From Micromonospora sp. Llam0 (lineage in GTDB: Bacteria > Actinomycetota > Actinomycetes > Mycobacteriales > Micromonosporaceae), in NCBI RefSeq assembly GCF_003751085.1, contig NZ_RJJY01000001.1, positions 4,774,001 to 4,838,000 on the forward strand: a stretch of 64,000 bases of DNA. The letters run 5' to 3'. The position numbers were made by a program, and so were the translations under genes. Below the pieces are notes generated by a model. That model ran no database searches. It was not told where the DNA came from and saw only the letters and a list, made by a program, of their open reading frames with translations. Of this stretch, positions 1 through 9,470 are shown one piece after another; the first letter of the stretch is position 1; every line of letters begins with the position of its first letter.

Positions 1-224
1 ACCGCCGAGATCGCGTTCTCGATCGGCTCGGTGACCTGCGCTTCGACGATCTCCGGTGCGGCACCGGGGAAGCCGGCGCTGACGAACGCGGCCGGGAACT
101 CCAACGAAGGCAGAAGCTGCTGTTTGAGCGTCGGGATGGTGACGGCGCCGAAGATCGTGATCACGACCGCGACGAGCGCCACGAGCCCCCGGTTGGCGAG
201 GCTGAGTCTGGCGAGCAACGACAT
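1..224 (-). CDS. RND-family efflux transporter, N-terminal fragment
   Basis: Only the first ~74 codons lie in the window; the gene continues past the left edge. The product begins MSLLARLSLANRG, then a hydrophobic segment (VALVAVVITIFGAVTIP) and a periplasm-facing stretch with LPSLEFP and APEIVEAQVTEPIENAIS. This is the usual N-terminus of actinobacterial AcrB/HAE1-like RND transporters: first membrane helix, then the start of the porter domain. ATG at 224 is preceded by AGGAG. The gene is divergent from a MarR regulator, which suggests MarR control of efflux. Substrate cannot be inferred. The RND/MMPL superfamily call is firm; the exact subfamily is not. Confidence 0.8.
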   Translation of the reverse strand, partial: MSLLARLSLANRGLVALVAVVITIFGAVTIPTLKQQLLPSLEFPAAFVSAGFPGAAPEIVEAQVTEPIENAISA

Positions 225-298
225 GTGCGGGCTCACTCCTGGAAGAGTCCGGCGGCGGGACGACGGGATTACTGACGACGGGAATTACTTTGGCCAAG

Positions 299-311
299 GC
301 TAACAGTTAGC
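299..311. promoter_or_regulatory. Perfect palindrome, probable MarR operator
   Basis: GCTAAC-A-GTTAGC is a perfect inverted repeat with 6-bp arms around a single central base. It lies in the 175-bp divergent region between the RND gene (start 224) and the MarR gene (start 400). MarR dimers typically bind such palindromes in the shared promoter of their own gene and the divergent target. Direct binding is inferred. Confidence 0.6.
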
Positions 312-399
312 GTCACGCGGAGTTGTTGGGATAACGTCTGCGCACGGCGGGCAGCCGGCCCGCCGCCGTTCCGAACCAGCCGGACCAGAGGGAGCACAG

Positions 400-939
400 G
401 TGGCCCAGCGGGACGAACTGATCGACCAGATCATGGCGACCCATCGCCGGCTGCAGCTCCTGTTCGCCTCCGACCGCTCCGACCCGCTGTTCGACTCGCA
501 GCTCACCGTGCCGCAGCTGAAGATACTGCTCCTGCTCTACCTGCACGGCAGCGCCTCCGGGCAGGAGCTGAGCCAGGTGCTCGGGGTACGGATGGCCACC
601 GTCACCGGGATCGTGGACCGGCTCGCGGCCCACCGGCTGGTCGGCCGCCGGGAAGATCCCCGGGACCGGCGGGTCCGCCGGATCGAGTTGACCGACGACG
701 GGCGGCAGCTGATGGACCGGATCGTCACCGCCGGCACCGACCGGCAGGCCCGGCTGCTGGCCCGGCTGGACACCGACGAGTTGCGTACCGTCGCCGTCGC
801 GGCCCGGCTACTGGTCGACGCCGCGGAAGCCGACCTGACGGAAGCCGGCACAGCTCAGACCGGCACGGCTCAGACCGGGCCGGGCGGCACCCGACCGACG
901 CCGTCGTCAGGCCAGGTCGAGGGCGCGGGCCGCGAGTAG
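400..939 (+). CDS. MarR-family transcriptional regulator
   Basis: A 179-residue protein with a MarR winged helix-turn-helix. Residues ~30-100 carry [25 protein letters not shown], then [36 protein letters not shown], which is the recognition helix and the D-R-R wing typical of the family. The ~35 C-terminal residues are low-complexity (repeated AQTG) and unconserved. GTG at 400 follows GGGAGC. The gene is divergent from the RND efflux gene and shares a palindromic operator with it, so it probably represses efflux. Its 3' end overlaps the convergent thrC by 33 bp. The ligand is unknown. Confidence 0.9.
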   Translation: MAQRDELIDQIMATHRRLQLLFASDRSDPLFDSQLTVPQLKILLLLYLHGSASGQELSQVLGVRMATVTGIVDRLAAHRLVGRREDPRDRRVRRIELTDDGRQLMDRIVTAGTDRQARLLARLDTDELRTVAVAARLLVDAAEADLTEAGTAQTGTAQTGPGGTRPTPSSGQVEGAGRE

Positions 940-1956
940 CGGATCGTTGCCGATGGTCGTCGGCGCCGGAGCGGTGGAGATCGCCCACTCCGGGTCCTTC
1001 AGACCGTGCCCGGTGACCGTGCAGACCACGGTGGCACCGGCCGGCACCTTGCCGGCGGCGGCGGCCTGCAGCAGCCCGGCGACGCTGGCCGCGCTGGCCA
1101 GCTCGACGAAGACCCCGACCTCCCGGGCCAGCAGCCGGTACGCCGCCAGGATGTCCCGGTCGGTGACCGCGTCGATCAGGCCTCCCGAGGCGTCCCGGGC
1201 GTCGAGGGCCTTGGTCCAGCTCGCCGGGTTACCGATCCGGATCGCAGTGGCGATGGTCGACGGCTGGCGGACCACCTCACCGGCGACGATCGGGGCGGCA
1301 CCCGACGCCTGGAAGCCGTACATCTTCGGGGCACGGGTCGCGTTGCCGGCCTCGACGTCCTCCAGGTAGCCCATCCAGTAGGCGCTGATGTTGCCGGCGT
1401 TGCCGACCGGCAGGCAGTGGATGTCCGGGGCGTCGCCGAGCCCGGCGACGATCTCGAACGCGGCGGTCTTCTGCCCGTGCAGCCGGAAGATGTTCACCGA
1501 GTTGACCAGCGCCACCGGGTAGTCCTGGGCCAGCTTGGCCGCCATCGACAGACAGTCGTCGAAGTTGCCGTCGACCTGCAGCAGCCGGGCCCCGTGCACC
1601 AGCGCCTGGGCCAGCTTGCCGAGCGCGATCTTGCCCTGCGGCACGAGCACCGCGCAGGTCAGGCCGGCGCGGGCGGCGTACGCGGCAGCCGACGCGCTGG
1701 TATTGCCGGTGGAGGCGCAGATGATCGCCTTGTTGCCCTCCTCGACCGCCTTGGAGACCGCCATCGTCATGCCCCGGTCCTTGAACGACCCGGTCGGGTT
1801 GGCCCCCTCGACCTTCAGGTAGACGTCGGCACCGACCCGGGCGGAGAGCACCGGCGCCGGCAGCAACGGCGTGTTGCCCTCGTAGAGGGTGATCACCGGC
1901 GTGGCGTCGGTGACCGGCAACCGGTCCCGGTACGCCTCGATCAGGCCCCGCCACAT
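907..1956 (-). CDS. thrC: Threonine synthase
   Basis: A 349-residue PLP enzyme that converts O-phosphohomoserine to threonine. The N-terminus reads [35 protein letters not shown]. The PLP-lysine motif is at ~55-65 ([11 protein letters not shown]). A glycine-rich phosphate-binding loop sits near [17 protein letters not shown] at 1956 was chosen over a more upstream in-frame start because GAGGAGG lies 5 nt before it. Last gene of the argS-lysA-hom-thrC row, 40 bp after hom. thrB, which often follows, is absent; the next gene is the convergent MarR gene. Confidence 0.97.
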   Translation of the reverse strand: MWRGLIEAYRDRLPVTDATPVITLYEGNTPLLPAPVLSARVGADVYLKVEGANPTGSFKDRGMTMAVSKAVEEGNKAIICASTGNTSASAAAYAARAGLTCAVLVPQGKIALGKLAQALVHGARLLQVDGNFDDCLSMAAKLAQDYPVALVNSVNIFRLHGQKTAAFEIVAGLGDAPDIHCLPVGNAGNISAYWMGYLEDVEAGNATRAPKMYGFQASGAAPIVAGEVVRQPSTIATAIRIGNPASWTKALDARDASGGLIDAVTDRDILAAYRLLAREVGVFVELASAASVAGLLQAAAAGKVPAGATVVCTVTGHGLKDPEWAISTAPAPTTIGNDPLLAARALDLA

Positions 1957-1996
1957 GACAACCTCCTCGGTTCGCGCCGGCACAGCGTACCGGCGG

Positions 1997-3307
1997 CTAC
2001 TGGCCGCCCTCGACCCGCAGCACGCTGGCGATGGACCGGACGACGTCCAGGCCGCGCAGCTCCTCGACGGTGGCAGCGAGGGCGGCGTCCGGCGCCCGGT
2101 GGGTGACGATCACCAGGCTGGCGTCGGCGTGCCGGCCGGACTGGCGCACGGTGGCGATCGACACGTCGTGCCGGGCGAACACCCCGGCGACGGCGGCCAG
2201 CACCCCGGCCCGGTCGGCCACGTCGAGGCTGATGTGGTAGCGGGTGACCGCCTCCCCCATCGGCCGGATCGGCAGGTCGGCGTAGGCGGACTCGCTGGCC
2301 GTGTGCACCCCGGCGAGCCGGTTGCGGGCCACCGCGACGATGTCGCCGAGCACCGCGCTGGCGGTCGGCGCCCCACCGGCGCCCCGGCCGTAGAACATCA
2401 ACTGCCCGGCCGCCACCGCCTCGACGAAGACCGCGTTGAACGCGTCGCCGACGCTGGCCAGCGGATGGCTGCGCGGGATCATCGCCGGGTGCACCCGGAC
2501 GCTGACCGACTCGGCGCCGTCGGCACCCGGGCCCCGCTCGGCGATGCAGAGCAGCTTGATGGTGCAGCCCATCGCCTTGGCGCTGGCCATGTCGGCGGCG
2601 CTGACCTCGGTGATCCCCTCGCGGTGCACGTCGTCGGCGCCGACCCGGGTGTGGAAGGCCAGCGAGGCCAGGATGGCGGCCTTGGCGGCGGCGTCGAACC
2701 CCTCCACGTCGGCGGTCGGGTCGGCCTCGGCGTACCCGAGCGCGGTCGCCTCCTCCAGTGCCTCGGTGAACCCGGCCCCGGTGGCGTCCATCGCGGAGAG
2801 AATGAAATTGGTGGTGCCGTTGACGATGCCGGTGACCCGGGTGATCGAGTCGCCGTGCAGCGAGTCGCGCAGCGGGCGCAGCAGCGGGATGGCGCCGGCC
2901 ACCGACGCCTCGTAGAACAGGTCGGCACCGCCCTCGGCGGCGGCGTCGTGCAGGGTGCCGCCGTCCTCGGCGAGCAGCGCCTTGTTGGCGGTGACCGCGC
3001 TCTTGCCGCTGCGCAGCGCCTCGACCAGCCAGGTCCGGGCCGGTTCGATGCCGCCGACCACCTCGACCACCACGTCGACGTCGTCCCGTTTGACCAGGCC
3101 CAGCGCGTCGGTGGTGAACAACGCCGGGTCGACCGGCAGCTCACCACGGGCCCGGTTGGGCCGGCGGACGGCGATCCCGGCGATCTCGATCGGTGCCCCG
3201 ACCCGGGCGGCGAGGTCGGCGGCCTGCTCGTGCAGCAGCCGCACCACCTCGGAGCCCACCGTGCCGCAGCCCAGCAACGCCAGCCGTACCGGCTTACCCA
3301 TGCTCAC
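1997..3307 (-). CDS. hom: Homoserine dehydrogenase
   Basis: A 436-residue enzyme that reduces aspartate semialdehyde to homoserine, the branch to threonine and methionine. N-terminal Rossmann motif ([13 protein letters not shown], ~residues 8-20), the homoserine dehydrogenase core ([39 protein letters not shown]), and a C-terminal ACT domain (~355-430; [21 protein letters not shown]) for threonine feedback inhibition. GTG at 3307 has GAGG 6 nt upstream; ATG at 3301 gives a product two residues shorter. Lies between lysA and thrC with gaps of 59 and 40 bp, so probably co-transcribed. Confidence 0.97.
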   Translation of the reverse strand: MSMGKPVRLALLGCGTVGSEVVRLLHEQAADLAARVGAPIEIAGIAVRRPNRARGELPVDPALFTTDALGLVKRDDVDVVVEVVGGIEPARTWLVEALRSGKSAVTANKALLAEDGGTLHDAAAEGGADLFYEASVAGAIPLLRPLRDSLHGDSITRVTGIVNGTTNFILSAMDATGAGFTEALEEATALGYAEADPTADVEGFDAAAKAAILASLAFHTRVGADDVHREGITEVSAADMASAKAMGCTIKLLCIAERGPGADGAESVSVRVHPAMIPRSHPLASVGDAFNAVFVEAVAAGQLMFYGRGAGGAPTASAVLGDIVAVARNRLAGVHTASESAYADLPIRPMGEAVTRYHISLDVADRAGVLAAVAGVFARHDVSIATVRQSGRHADASLVIVTHRAPDAALAATVEELRGLDVVRSIASVLRVEGGQ

Positions 3308-3366
3308 CCCATACCTCGCGACCGCGCAGCAAGCGCGCTACCCACGTCGTCCCGGCGCCTACGGCG

Positions 3367-4752
3367 CTATCCCACGTCCAGTGCCAGCAGATCGGCCTCG
3401 GTCTCCCGACGGACGATCACCCGGGCCGCTCCGTCGCGGACCGCGATAACCGGCGGCCGGGGCACATGGTTGTAGTTGCTCGCCATGCTCCGGCAGTACG
3501 CCCCCGTGCCCGGCACCGCGAGAAGATCTCCCGGCTGCACGTCGGCGGGCAGAAATTCATCCTTCACCACGATGTCCCCGGACTCACAATGCTTTCCCAC
3601 GACGCGGGCGAGGATCGGCGCCGCGGTCGACGCCCGGGAGGCGACCGTCGCCGAGTAGGAGGCGTCGTAGAGGGCGGTCCGGATGTTGTCGCTCATCCCG
3701 CCGTCGACGCTGACGTAGCTGCGGATGCCGTCGACGTCCTTGACCGTGCCGACCTGGTAGAGGGTGAACACCGCCGGGCCGACGATCGCCCGGCCCGGCT
3801 CGACCGACAGGTGCGGCACGGCCAGCCGCAACGCCTCACACTCGCTGTCCACGATCTTGTTCATCCGCTTGGCCAGGTCGTGGGCCGGCGCCGGATCGTC
3901 CTGCGTGGTGTAGGCGATGCCGAACCCGCCGCCGAGGTCCAGCTCGGGCAGCTCGACGCCGCGCGCGTCGCGGATCTGCGCCTGCAGCGCCAGCACCCGC
4001 CGGGCGGACACCTCGAACCCACTGGTGTCGAAGATCTGCGAGCCGATGTGCGAGTGCAGCCCGCGCAGCTCCAGCACGCCCTCGTCGAGGATCCGCGCGG
4101 CCGCCTCGAACGCCGCCCCGCCGGCCAGGGAGAAGCCGAACTTCTGGTCCTCGTGGGCGGTGGCGATGAACTCGTGGGTGTGCGCCTCGACCCCGACGGT
4201 GACCCGGACCAGCACCTTGGGCCGGACGCCCCGGTCCCGGGCCAGCGCGGTCAGCCGGTCGATCTCGTCGAACGAGTCGACGATGATCCGACCCACCCCG
4301 GCGTCCAACGCCCGGGTCAGCTCGGCGACGCTCTTGTTGTTGCCGTGCAGGCCGATCCGCTCCGGCGGCATCCCGGCCGACAGCGCCACGGCCAGCTCAC
4401 CGCCGGTGCAGACATCCAGGTGCAGGCCTTCCTCGGCGACGATCCGCACCACCGCCCGGCACAGGAACGCCTTACCGGCGTAGTAGACGTCCTGACCGGC
4501 GAAGGCGGCCCGGAAGTCGCGGCAGCGGGCCCGCAGGTCGTCCTCGTCGAGCAGGTACGCCGGGGTGCCGTACTCGGCGGCCAGGTCCCGCACGTCCCGG
4601 CCGCCGACGGTGATCGACCCGGCGTCCGCCCGGGTCACCGTCCGCGGCCACAGCTGCGGCAGCAGGATGTTGACGTCATCCGGGGTACGCAGCCAGCCCG
4701 GCCCCCGGCTACCGAGGTCACCGTGCAGGGCCCCGGCCTCGTGTGCGCGCAC
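3367..4752 (-). CDS. lysA: Diaminopimelate decarboxylase
   Basis: A 461-residue fold-type III PLP enzyme that makes lysine from meso-diaminopimelate. The PLP lysine is in VYYAGKAFLC (~residue 92). Other motifs are GLHGNNKS, the HSHIGSQ-type motif (GLHSHIGSQIF), DLGGGFGI, EPGRAIVG, and the active-site cysteine region HCESGDIV. GTG at 4752 is preceded by GAAGGAC. It follows argS after a 42-bp gap, an actinobacterial arrangement (argS-lysA) known from Corynebacterium. Length and motifs are normal for the family. Confidence 0.97.
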   Translation of the reverse strand: MRAHEAGALHGDLGSRGPGWLRTPDDVNILLPQLWPRTVTRADAGSITVGGRDVRDLAAEYGTPAYLLDEDDLRARCRDFRAAFAGQDVYYAGKAFLCRAVVRIVAEEGLHLDVCTGGELAVALSAGMPPERIGLHGNNKSVAELTRALDAGVGRIIVDSFDEIDRLTALARDRGVRPKVLVRVTVGVEAHTHEFIATAHEDQKFGFSLAGGAAFEAAARILDEGVLELRGLHSHIGSQIFDTSGFEVSARRVLALQAQIRDARGVELPELDLGGGFGIAYTTQDDPAPAHDLAKRMNKIVDSECEALRLAVPHLSVEPGRAIVGPAVFTLYQVGTVKDVDGIRSYVSVDGGMSDNIRTALYDASYSATVASRASTAAPILARVVGKHCESGDIVVKDEFLPADVQPGDLLAVPGTGAYCRSMASNYNHVPRPPVIAVRDGAARVIVRRETEADLLALDVG

Positions 4753-4794
4753 GGCTCTACCGTCCTTCGTCGTTCATGGGTCGTGTCGGCCGAT

Positions 4795-6459
4795 TCACAT
4801 CCGCTCGGGCGCCGAGACGCCGAGCAGGTCCAGGCCGTTGGCGATCACCGTACGGGTGGCGTCGTTGAGCCACAGCCGGGCCCGGTGCCGGTCGGTGATC
4901 TTCTCGTCGCCGAGCGGCATGATCCGGCACTTGTCGTAGAACCGGTGGTACGCCCCGGCCAGCTCCTCAAGGTAGCGGGCGATCCGGTGCGGCTCGCGCA
5001 GCTCTGCGGCGGAGGCGACCACTCCCGGGAACTCGCCGATCGCCTTGAGTAGCTCGTTCTCCTTCTCATGATCGAGCAGCTCGGGCCGGAATTCGTCCGC
5101 TTCGCCCCGGGTCAGTCCCACCTCAGCGGCGTTGCGGGCCACGCTGGCGGTCCGGGCGGCGACGTACTGCACGTAGAAGACCGGGTTGTCGTTCTTGGCC
5201 CGGGTCCACCGCTCCACGTCGATGTCGATCGGTGAGTCGGACGAGTAGCGGGCCAAGGCGTACCGGGCGGCGTCGACGCCGATCGCCTCGACCAGGTCCT
5301 CCAGGGTGACCACGGTGCCGGCCCGCTTGGACATCCGCACCGGCTTGCCCTCTCGCACCAAATTCACCATCTGCCCGATCAGGATCTCCAGGGTCTGATC
5401 AGGGTCGTCACCGAAGCAGGCAGCCATCGCCCGCAACCGGCCGATGTAGCCGTGGTGGTCGGCACCGAGCATGATCACGACCTGGTCGAAGCCGCGCTCC
5501 CGCTTGTCCAGGTAGTAGGCGCAGTCGGCGGCGAAATAGGTCCACTCGCCGTTGGACTTGCGCAGCACCCGGTCCTTGTCGTCGCCGAAGTCGGTACTGC
5601 GCAGCCAGGTCGCACCGTCGCGCTGGTAGGTGCGACCCTGCTCGCCCAGCCGGGTCAACGCCAGCTCCAGCTCGCCCCGGGCGTGCAGGTCCTTCTCGTT
5701 GAAGTACGTGTCGAAGTGCACCCCGAACCCGGCCAGCGACGCCTTGATCTCGTCGAACATCAACGCCACGCCCTCGACCCGGAACAGCTCCCGGGCGGCG
5801 TCGTCGTCGAGGTCACGGACCTGCGGGTGTTTGGCGGCCACGGCACCGGCGATGTCGGCGATGTACGCCCCGCCGTAGCCGTCCTCGGGCGCCGCCTCGC
5901 CCCGCGCGGCGGCCAGCAGCGAGTTGGCGAACCGGTCGATCTGCGAGCCGGCGTCGTTGAAGTAGTACTCGGTGCCGACGTCGGCCCCGGTGGCCTGCAG
6001 GATCCGGGCGAGCGCGTCCCCGACGGCAGCCCAGCGGGTGCCACCGAGGTGCACCGGGCCGGTCGGGTTGGCCGAGACGAACTCCAGGTTGAGCCGACGG
6101 CCGGCGAGGTGGGTGCTGTGGCCGTACTCGCGACCGGCGAGGACCACGGTGCGGGCCAGCGCCCCGGCGGCGGCCGAGTCGAGTCGGATGTTCAGGAAGC
6201 CCGGCCCGGCGATCTCCACTGAGGCGATCCCGTCGACCTCGCTGAGCGCTGCGGCCAGCGCGGCGGCCAGCTCACGGGGGGCGGTGCCGACTCGCTTCGC
6301 CAGTTGCAACGCCAGGTTCGAGGCGTAGTCGCCGTGGTCGGGGTTGCGCGGGCGCTCGACGGTGACCACGTCGGGAAGTAAAGATAGATCGAGGTCACGG
6401 TCGATGAAGACCGACCGGGCCGTGGCGCGGACGAGCTCAGCGAGATTGGCGGGAGTCAC
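4795..6459 (-). CDS. argS: Arginyl-tRNA synthetase
   Basis: A class I aminoacyl-tRNA synthetase of ~554 residues that charges tRNA-Arg. It has the N-terminal Add1-like domain, the HIGH-type motif in [20 protein letters not shown] (~residue 120), the KMSKS-type region [17 protein letters not shown], and the DALR anticodon-binding domain at the C-terminus ([20 protein letters not shown]). GTG at 6459 is preferred over TTG at 6462. No Shine-Dalgarno is visible, and a TAACAT -10-like box ends 6 nt upstream, so the mRNA may be leaderless. First gene of the lysA-hom-thrC row. Confidence 0.97.
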   Translation of the reverse strand: MTPANLAELVRATARSVFIDRDLDLSLLPDVVTVERPRNPDHGDYASNLALQLAKRVGTAPRELAAALAAALSEVDGIASVEIAGPGFLNIRLDSAAAGALARTVVLAGREYGHSTHLAGRRLNLEFVSANPTGPVHLGGTRWAAVGDALARILQATGADVGTEYYFNDAGSQIDRFANSLLAAARGEAAPEDGYGGAYIADIAGAVAAKHPQVRDLDDDAARELFRVEGVALMFDEIKASLAGFGVHFDTYFNEKDLHARGELELALTRLGEQGRTYQRDGATWLRSTDFGDDKDRVLRKSNGEWTYFAADCAYYLDKRERGFDQVVIMLGADHHGYIGRLRAMAACFGDDPDQTLEILIGQMVNLVREGKPVRMSKRAGTVVTLEDLVEAIGVDAARYALARYSSDSPIDIDVERWTRAKNDNPVFYVQYVAARTASVARNAAEVGLTRGEADEFRPELLDHEKENELLKAIGEFPGVVASAAELREPHRIARYLEELAGAYHRFYDKCRIMPLGDEKITDRHRARLWLNDATRTVIANGLDLLGVSAPERM

Positions 6460-6500
6460 CAAAGCATGTTACCGGGGGTAGACTCGTGGCCTTGGCGGCG
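6460..6500. promoter_or_regulatory. Divergent promoter region argS / DUF3105 gene
   Basis: On the minus strand TAACAT (6471-6466) lies just ahead of the argS GTG, fitting leaderless transcription. On the plus strand TAGACT (6479-6484) is a plausible -10 box for the DUF3105 gene 80 bp downstream. Both follow the actinobacterial TAnnnT pattern; -35 boxes are not clear. Confidence 0.4.
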
Positions 6501-6564
6501 ACCCTCACCTGCTGTGTCCCCGCTGAATGCCCCTTGACCGACCGACCTGACGAGGCACCACACC

Positions 6565-7467
6565 ATGAGCATCAGCACCCAGGGTGGCGACAACCGCAAC
6601 CCCTCCGTGGTCAGCACCGGCAAGCCGGCGGCCGGCGGCAAGCCCCGAACCGACGATAAGGCCGCAGGCAAGCCGGCGAAGGGCAAACCGGCGAGCGGCC
6701 GGGCCGGTGGTGCCACGGCCGCCCGGACGGCCGGCGGCAAGACCAGCGGCAAGCCCGGCGGCAAGGCCGGCAAGGGCGGCAAGGGCGGCCGCAAGCCGGT
6801 CAAACCGGTCAAGGTCACCCAGGAGCGCAACTGGGGTCCGATTGCGCTGATGGTCGGCGTCGGGGTGCTGGCGACCGCGATCATCGGGTACGGGGCCTAC
6901 GCGGTCTCCCAGGAGGCCCGGTCGTGGCAGGACCGCGCCTCGGACATCACCGACCTGGTCAACTACCGGGAGGCCAACCCGGCGGCGCTGGACCCGATGG
7001 CCGGCAAGCAGTCGCACGAGTGGGGCCCGCTGGAGTACGAGATCCAGCCGCCGGTCGGCAGCAGCCACAACCCGAACTGGCAGAACTGCATGGGTGACGT
7101 CTACGACGCGCCGATCGCCAGTGAGCACGCCGTGCACAGCATGGAGCACGGCGCGGTCTGGCTCACGTACCAGGAGGGTCTGCCCGCCGACCAGATCGAG
7201 ACGCTGGCCAGCAAGATCCAGGGCAACGAGTACACCCTGATGAGCCCGTTCGAGGGCCTGGAGTCGACGGTCTCGCTGCAGGCGTGGGGCTACCAGCTCG
7301 CCATCGACGACGTCGACGACCCGCGGATCGACGAGTTCATCCGGGCGCTGCGACAGAACGCCACCGTCGAGCCGGGTGCCACCTGCTCGGGTGGGATCAC
7401 CGCCACCGGCACCACCCCGCGTGACATCGGCGCCCAGGAGCAGCAGATGGACGGCGCCGGGTCGTGA
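6565..7467 (+). CDS. DUF3105 domain membrane protein
   Basis: 300 residues. The first ~85 are a highly basic Lys/Gly/Ala-rich cytoplasmic tail (GKPAAGGKPR, KAGKGGKGGRK). One membrane helix follows (~92-112; GPIALMVGVGVLATAIIGYGAYAV), then an extracytoplasmic DUF3105 domain (~155-265) with CMGDVYDAPIASEHAVHSMEHGAVW and SPFEGLESTVSLQAWGY. Function is unknown; the clustered His residues (EHAVHSMEHG) could bind metal. The tail runs through Lys-Gly repeats and may bind nucleic acid or the inner membrane face (inference). The stop overlaps the GTG of the DUF305 gene by 4 bp, so the two are translationally coupled. Confidence 0.9.
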   Translation: MSISTQGGDNRNPSVVSTGKPAAGGKPRTDDKAAGKPAKGKPASGRAGGATAARTAGGKTSGKPGGKAGKGGKGGRKPVKPVKVTQERNWGPIALMVGVGVLATAIIGYGAYAVSQEARSWQDRASDITDLVNYREANPAALDPMAGKQSHEWGPLEYEIQPPVGSSHNPNWQNCMGDVYDAPIASEHAVHSMEHGAVWLTYQEGLPADQIETLASKIQGNEYTLMSPFEGLESTVSLQAWGYQLAIDDVDDPRIDEFIRALRQNATVEPGATCSGGITATGTTPRDIGAQEQQMDGAGS

Positions 7468-8207
7468 CCACCAGGACGGAGACGGACGCGATGGCCGACA
7501 CCGAGCGGGGCCCCGTCGACGGGCCGGCCGCGCAGGACCGGCCGGCGGACCCGGCCGGCGGGGAGCCGACCGATCCGCCGACGCCCGGTGCGGCCGAGAC
7601 CGGCCGGGGCGGCCGGTTCGGCACCGCGTGGCTGGCCGCGGCCGTCGTGGTCGGTCTTCTGCTCGGGTACGCCGCCGGCCTGCTCACCCCCGGGCTGCTG
7701 CGCCCCGGCGACGCCTCGCCGGAGGCCGGGTTCGCCCGGGACATGTCGACCCATCACGCGCAGGCCGTGGAGATGTCGATGATCGTGCTGGAGCGCAGCG
7801 AGAACCCGGCGGTACGGACCCTCGCCAGCGACATCGCGCTGACCCAGCAGAGCCAGATCGGCATGATGCAGACCTGGCTACGTGAGTGGGGCCTGGAGCC
7901 GACCGGCACCCAGCCCCGGATGGACTGGATGGAGACCACCGGCGAGTGGGCGGTGGTCGACGGTCTGATGCCGGGGATGGCCACCGACGCGCAGCGCGCC
8001 GAGCTGCGGGCAGCGACCGGCGTGGAAGTGGACCGGCTGTACCTGTCGCTGATGCTCACCCACCATCTGGGCGGCATCCACATGGCAGACGGGGTGCTGG
8101 AGCTCTCCGACGACGAGGATGTCCGCTGGCTGGCCGAATCGATGGTGAGCGGCCAGCAGAAGGAGATCGAGCTGATCCGTACCCTGCAGTCCCAGGTCGG
8201 CGGCTGA
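7464..8207 (+). CDS. DUF305 family membrane-anchored protein
   Basis: 247 residues. A Pro/Ala-rich cytoplasmic N-terminus, one membrane helix (~50-72; WLAAAVVVGLLLGYAAGLL) and an extracytoplasmic DUF305 (ferritin-like helical) domain at ~85-245. Family motifs are visible: DMSTHHAQAVEMSMIV, SQIGMMQTWL and LMLTHHLGGIHMADGVLE, two His-His pairs with many Met that suggest metal (often copper) binding. GTG at 7464 overlaps the DUF3105 stop. The pairing with DUF3105 recurs in actinobacteria, which suggests a shared, still unknown role. A strong hairpin terminator follows. Confidence 0.92.
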   Translation: MTTRTETDAMADTERGPVDGPAAQDRPADPAGGEPTDPPTPGAAETGRGGRFGTAWLAAAVVVGLLLGYAAGLLTPGLLRPGDASPEAGFARDMSTHHAQAVEMSMIVLERSENPAVRTLASDIALTQQSQIGMMQTWLREWGLEPTGTQPRMDWMETTGEWAVVDGLMPGMATDAQRAELRAATGVEVDRLYLSLMLTHHLGGIHMADGVLELSDDEDVRWLAESMVSGQQKEIELIRTLQSQVGG

Positions 8208-8252
8208 CGCCACACCGTCCGACGGCGGCCCTAATGGTTGCCAGCACCGCTC

Positions 8253-8282
8253 CGCCCGCCCCGGTCTCCGCCGGGGCGGGCG
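8253..8282 (+). terminator. Hairpin terminator after DUF3105-DUF305 operon
   Basis: Perfect 12-bp GC-only stem (8253-8264 with 8271-8282) and a 6-nt loop, 45 bp after the DUF305 stop. No T-run follows, as is usual in high-GC actinobacteria. The next ~150 bp (8290-8440) are visibly richer in A/T than the flanks and contain no convincing gene. Confidence 0.7.
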
Positions 8283-8440
8283 CGTCGTACCCCCCATCTC
8301 CCGAGGTACCCCGCCACCTTCAGCGTTGTCCGTTCCATGCCGCTATACCATGACTTCGCATACTTTGCCGGACTCTACCGTCTCAGACGTTTTCTAGGCA
8401 CATATCGCTACCGTCCTGATACAGCCTCGTTGGTCCTGAC

Positions 8441-9136
8441 GTGGGGGCACTTCTTAGCGATACTCGGAGATCGATCACGAGCTGGTGCCGACGGCACACG
8501 CTCGGCGGTGACGGCGCGGTGGCGGCCCGCCGTCGCGGATCACCCACCGGTGACGCTGGCGGGCTGACACCGGAGCAGGAACTCGACCTGATCGACCTGT
8601 TGCGGGGCCGATGGCCGGAGGACCACGCACTGGACGACGAGCTGTGGAGCCGGCGTACCGTCGCGACGCTGATCGAGCGACGGTTCGGGCTGACCCTGAG
8701 CCCGACCGACGTCGGCCACTACCTCGACGCATGGGGGCTGGCGCCCCGGCGGCCGGAGGAACGCGCGTGCGGGCTCTGCGTCGACGCGGTCAACGAGTGG
8801 GTGGAGCGGGTCTACCCGACGGTGCTGCGGGCGGCCCGGGAGCACCGGACCGACCTGTGGTGGCTCGGTCGGACCCGGTTGCACGGCACCACCCCGGCCG
8901 CCGACGTGCTGTCGGCCGCGTCGGTACGCGGCCAGACCCGGTTCATGGTCCTGACCCCGTCGGTCGACCCGCCGCTGCCGCGCGAGTTCCTGCTGCGGCT
9001 GTGCGGACCGGACCGGCGCGGGGTGCATCTCGTGGTGGACGGCTCCTGGGCCAGCTCCGAGCTGCCCCGCCGACTGCCTCGGACCATCGTCACGCACCTG
9101 CTGCCCAGCTGCGCCCGCCCGGCCCGGTCGGCCTGA
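8441..9136 (+). CDS. IS630-derived winged-HTH protein, probably not an active transposase
   Basis: 231 residues. Residues ~42-110 match the winged helix-turn-helix of IS630-type transposases (LTPEQELDLIDLLRGRW, SRRTVATLIERRFGLTLS, VGHYLDAWGLAPRRP). The following part keeps the spacing of the catalytic fold, but the first catalytic DE motif (normally like WGDETG) is replaced by WWLGRTRLHG, and a complete DDE triad is not present. The protein ends at residue 231, well short of a full transposase. No terminal repeats are seen. The start is uncertain: GTG 8441 lies in an A/T-richer stretch, and the conserved part begins near 8565. Either a domesticated regulator or a relic. Confidence 0.6.
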   Translation: MGALLSDTRRSITSWCRRHTLGGDGAVAARRRGSPTGDAGGLTPEQELDLIDLLRGRWPEDHALDDELWSRRTVATLIERRFGLTLSPTDVGHYLDAWGLAPRRPEERACGLCVDAVNEWVERVYPTVLRAAREHRTDLWWLGRTRLHGTTPAADVLSAASVRGQTRFMVLTPSVDPPLPREFLLRLCGPDRRGVHLVVDGSWASSELPRRLPRTIVTHLLPSCARPARSA

Positions 9137-9248
9137 GCAACTCCGCGTCCCGGCCGGCGACCGGACCACCGCGCCGGCCGGGACCGGACACGGCGGATAC
9201 CGATTCGGCGACCCGGTGCTCGGTTTGCTAATCTTCCTGGGTCGCTGA

Positions 9249-9320
9249 GCCCCCGTAGCTCAGGGGATAGAGCACCGCCCTCCGGAGGCGGGAGCGCAGG
9301 TTCGAATCCTGCCGGGGGCA
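9249..9320 (+). tRNA. tRNA-Arg (anticodon CCG)
   Basis: A full cloverleaf of 72 nt: acceptor GCCCCCG pairs with CGGGGGC (9313-9319), D-arm GCTC/GAGC, anticodon stem CCGCC/GGCGG with loop CTCCGGA (anticodon CCG, reading CGG), and T-arm GCAGG-TTCGAAT-CCTGC. Discriminator base A; CCA is not encoded. The T-loop TTCGAAT is canonical. Genomic decay on its 3' side (toxin-antitoxin remnant) fits tRNA genes as integration sites, but no attachment repeat is seen. Confidence 0.97.
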
Positions 9321-9344
9321 CATCACAAAGCTGCGCGGTGCCGG

Positions 9345-9455
9345 TCAGTAGCTGTATCGATACCGGGCCTTGATGATCTTCACTTCCTTGTCGTCGGCCC
9401 GGTACACCAGGCGGGGTTCGTCATCGATCCGCCGCGACCAGTAGCCGGACAGGAT
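9345..9455 (-). pseudogene. YoeB/Txe-type toxin remnant (C-terminal part only)
   Basis: The minus strand encodes ~36 residues ending in [19 protein letters not shown] and [16 protein letters not shown] sequence (actual [13 protein letters not shown], then stop). This is the C-terminal half of the YoeB/Txe mRNA interferase, including the Arg-Arg and terminal Tyr-rich motif. The N-terminal half (about 50 residues in the family) is missing: the GTGAGGGAG start region after the antitoxin runs almost directly into this piece, in a different frame. The toxin is therefore dead. Confidence 0.75.
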
Positions 9456-9470
9456 CGACGTTGGCCTCCC

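Noticed and set aside
1006..3475. Two long plus-strand frames opposite thrC and hom
   Set aside because: Low-complexity Arg/Gly/Asp composition and no ribosome sites; antisense to fully conserved enzymes.
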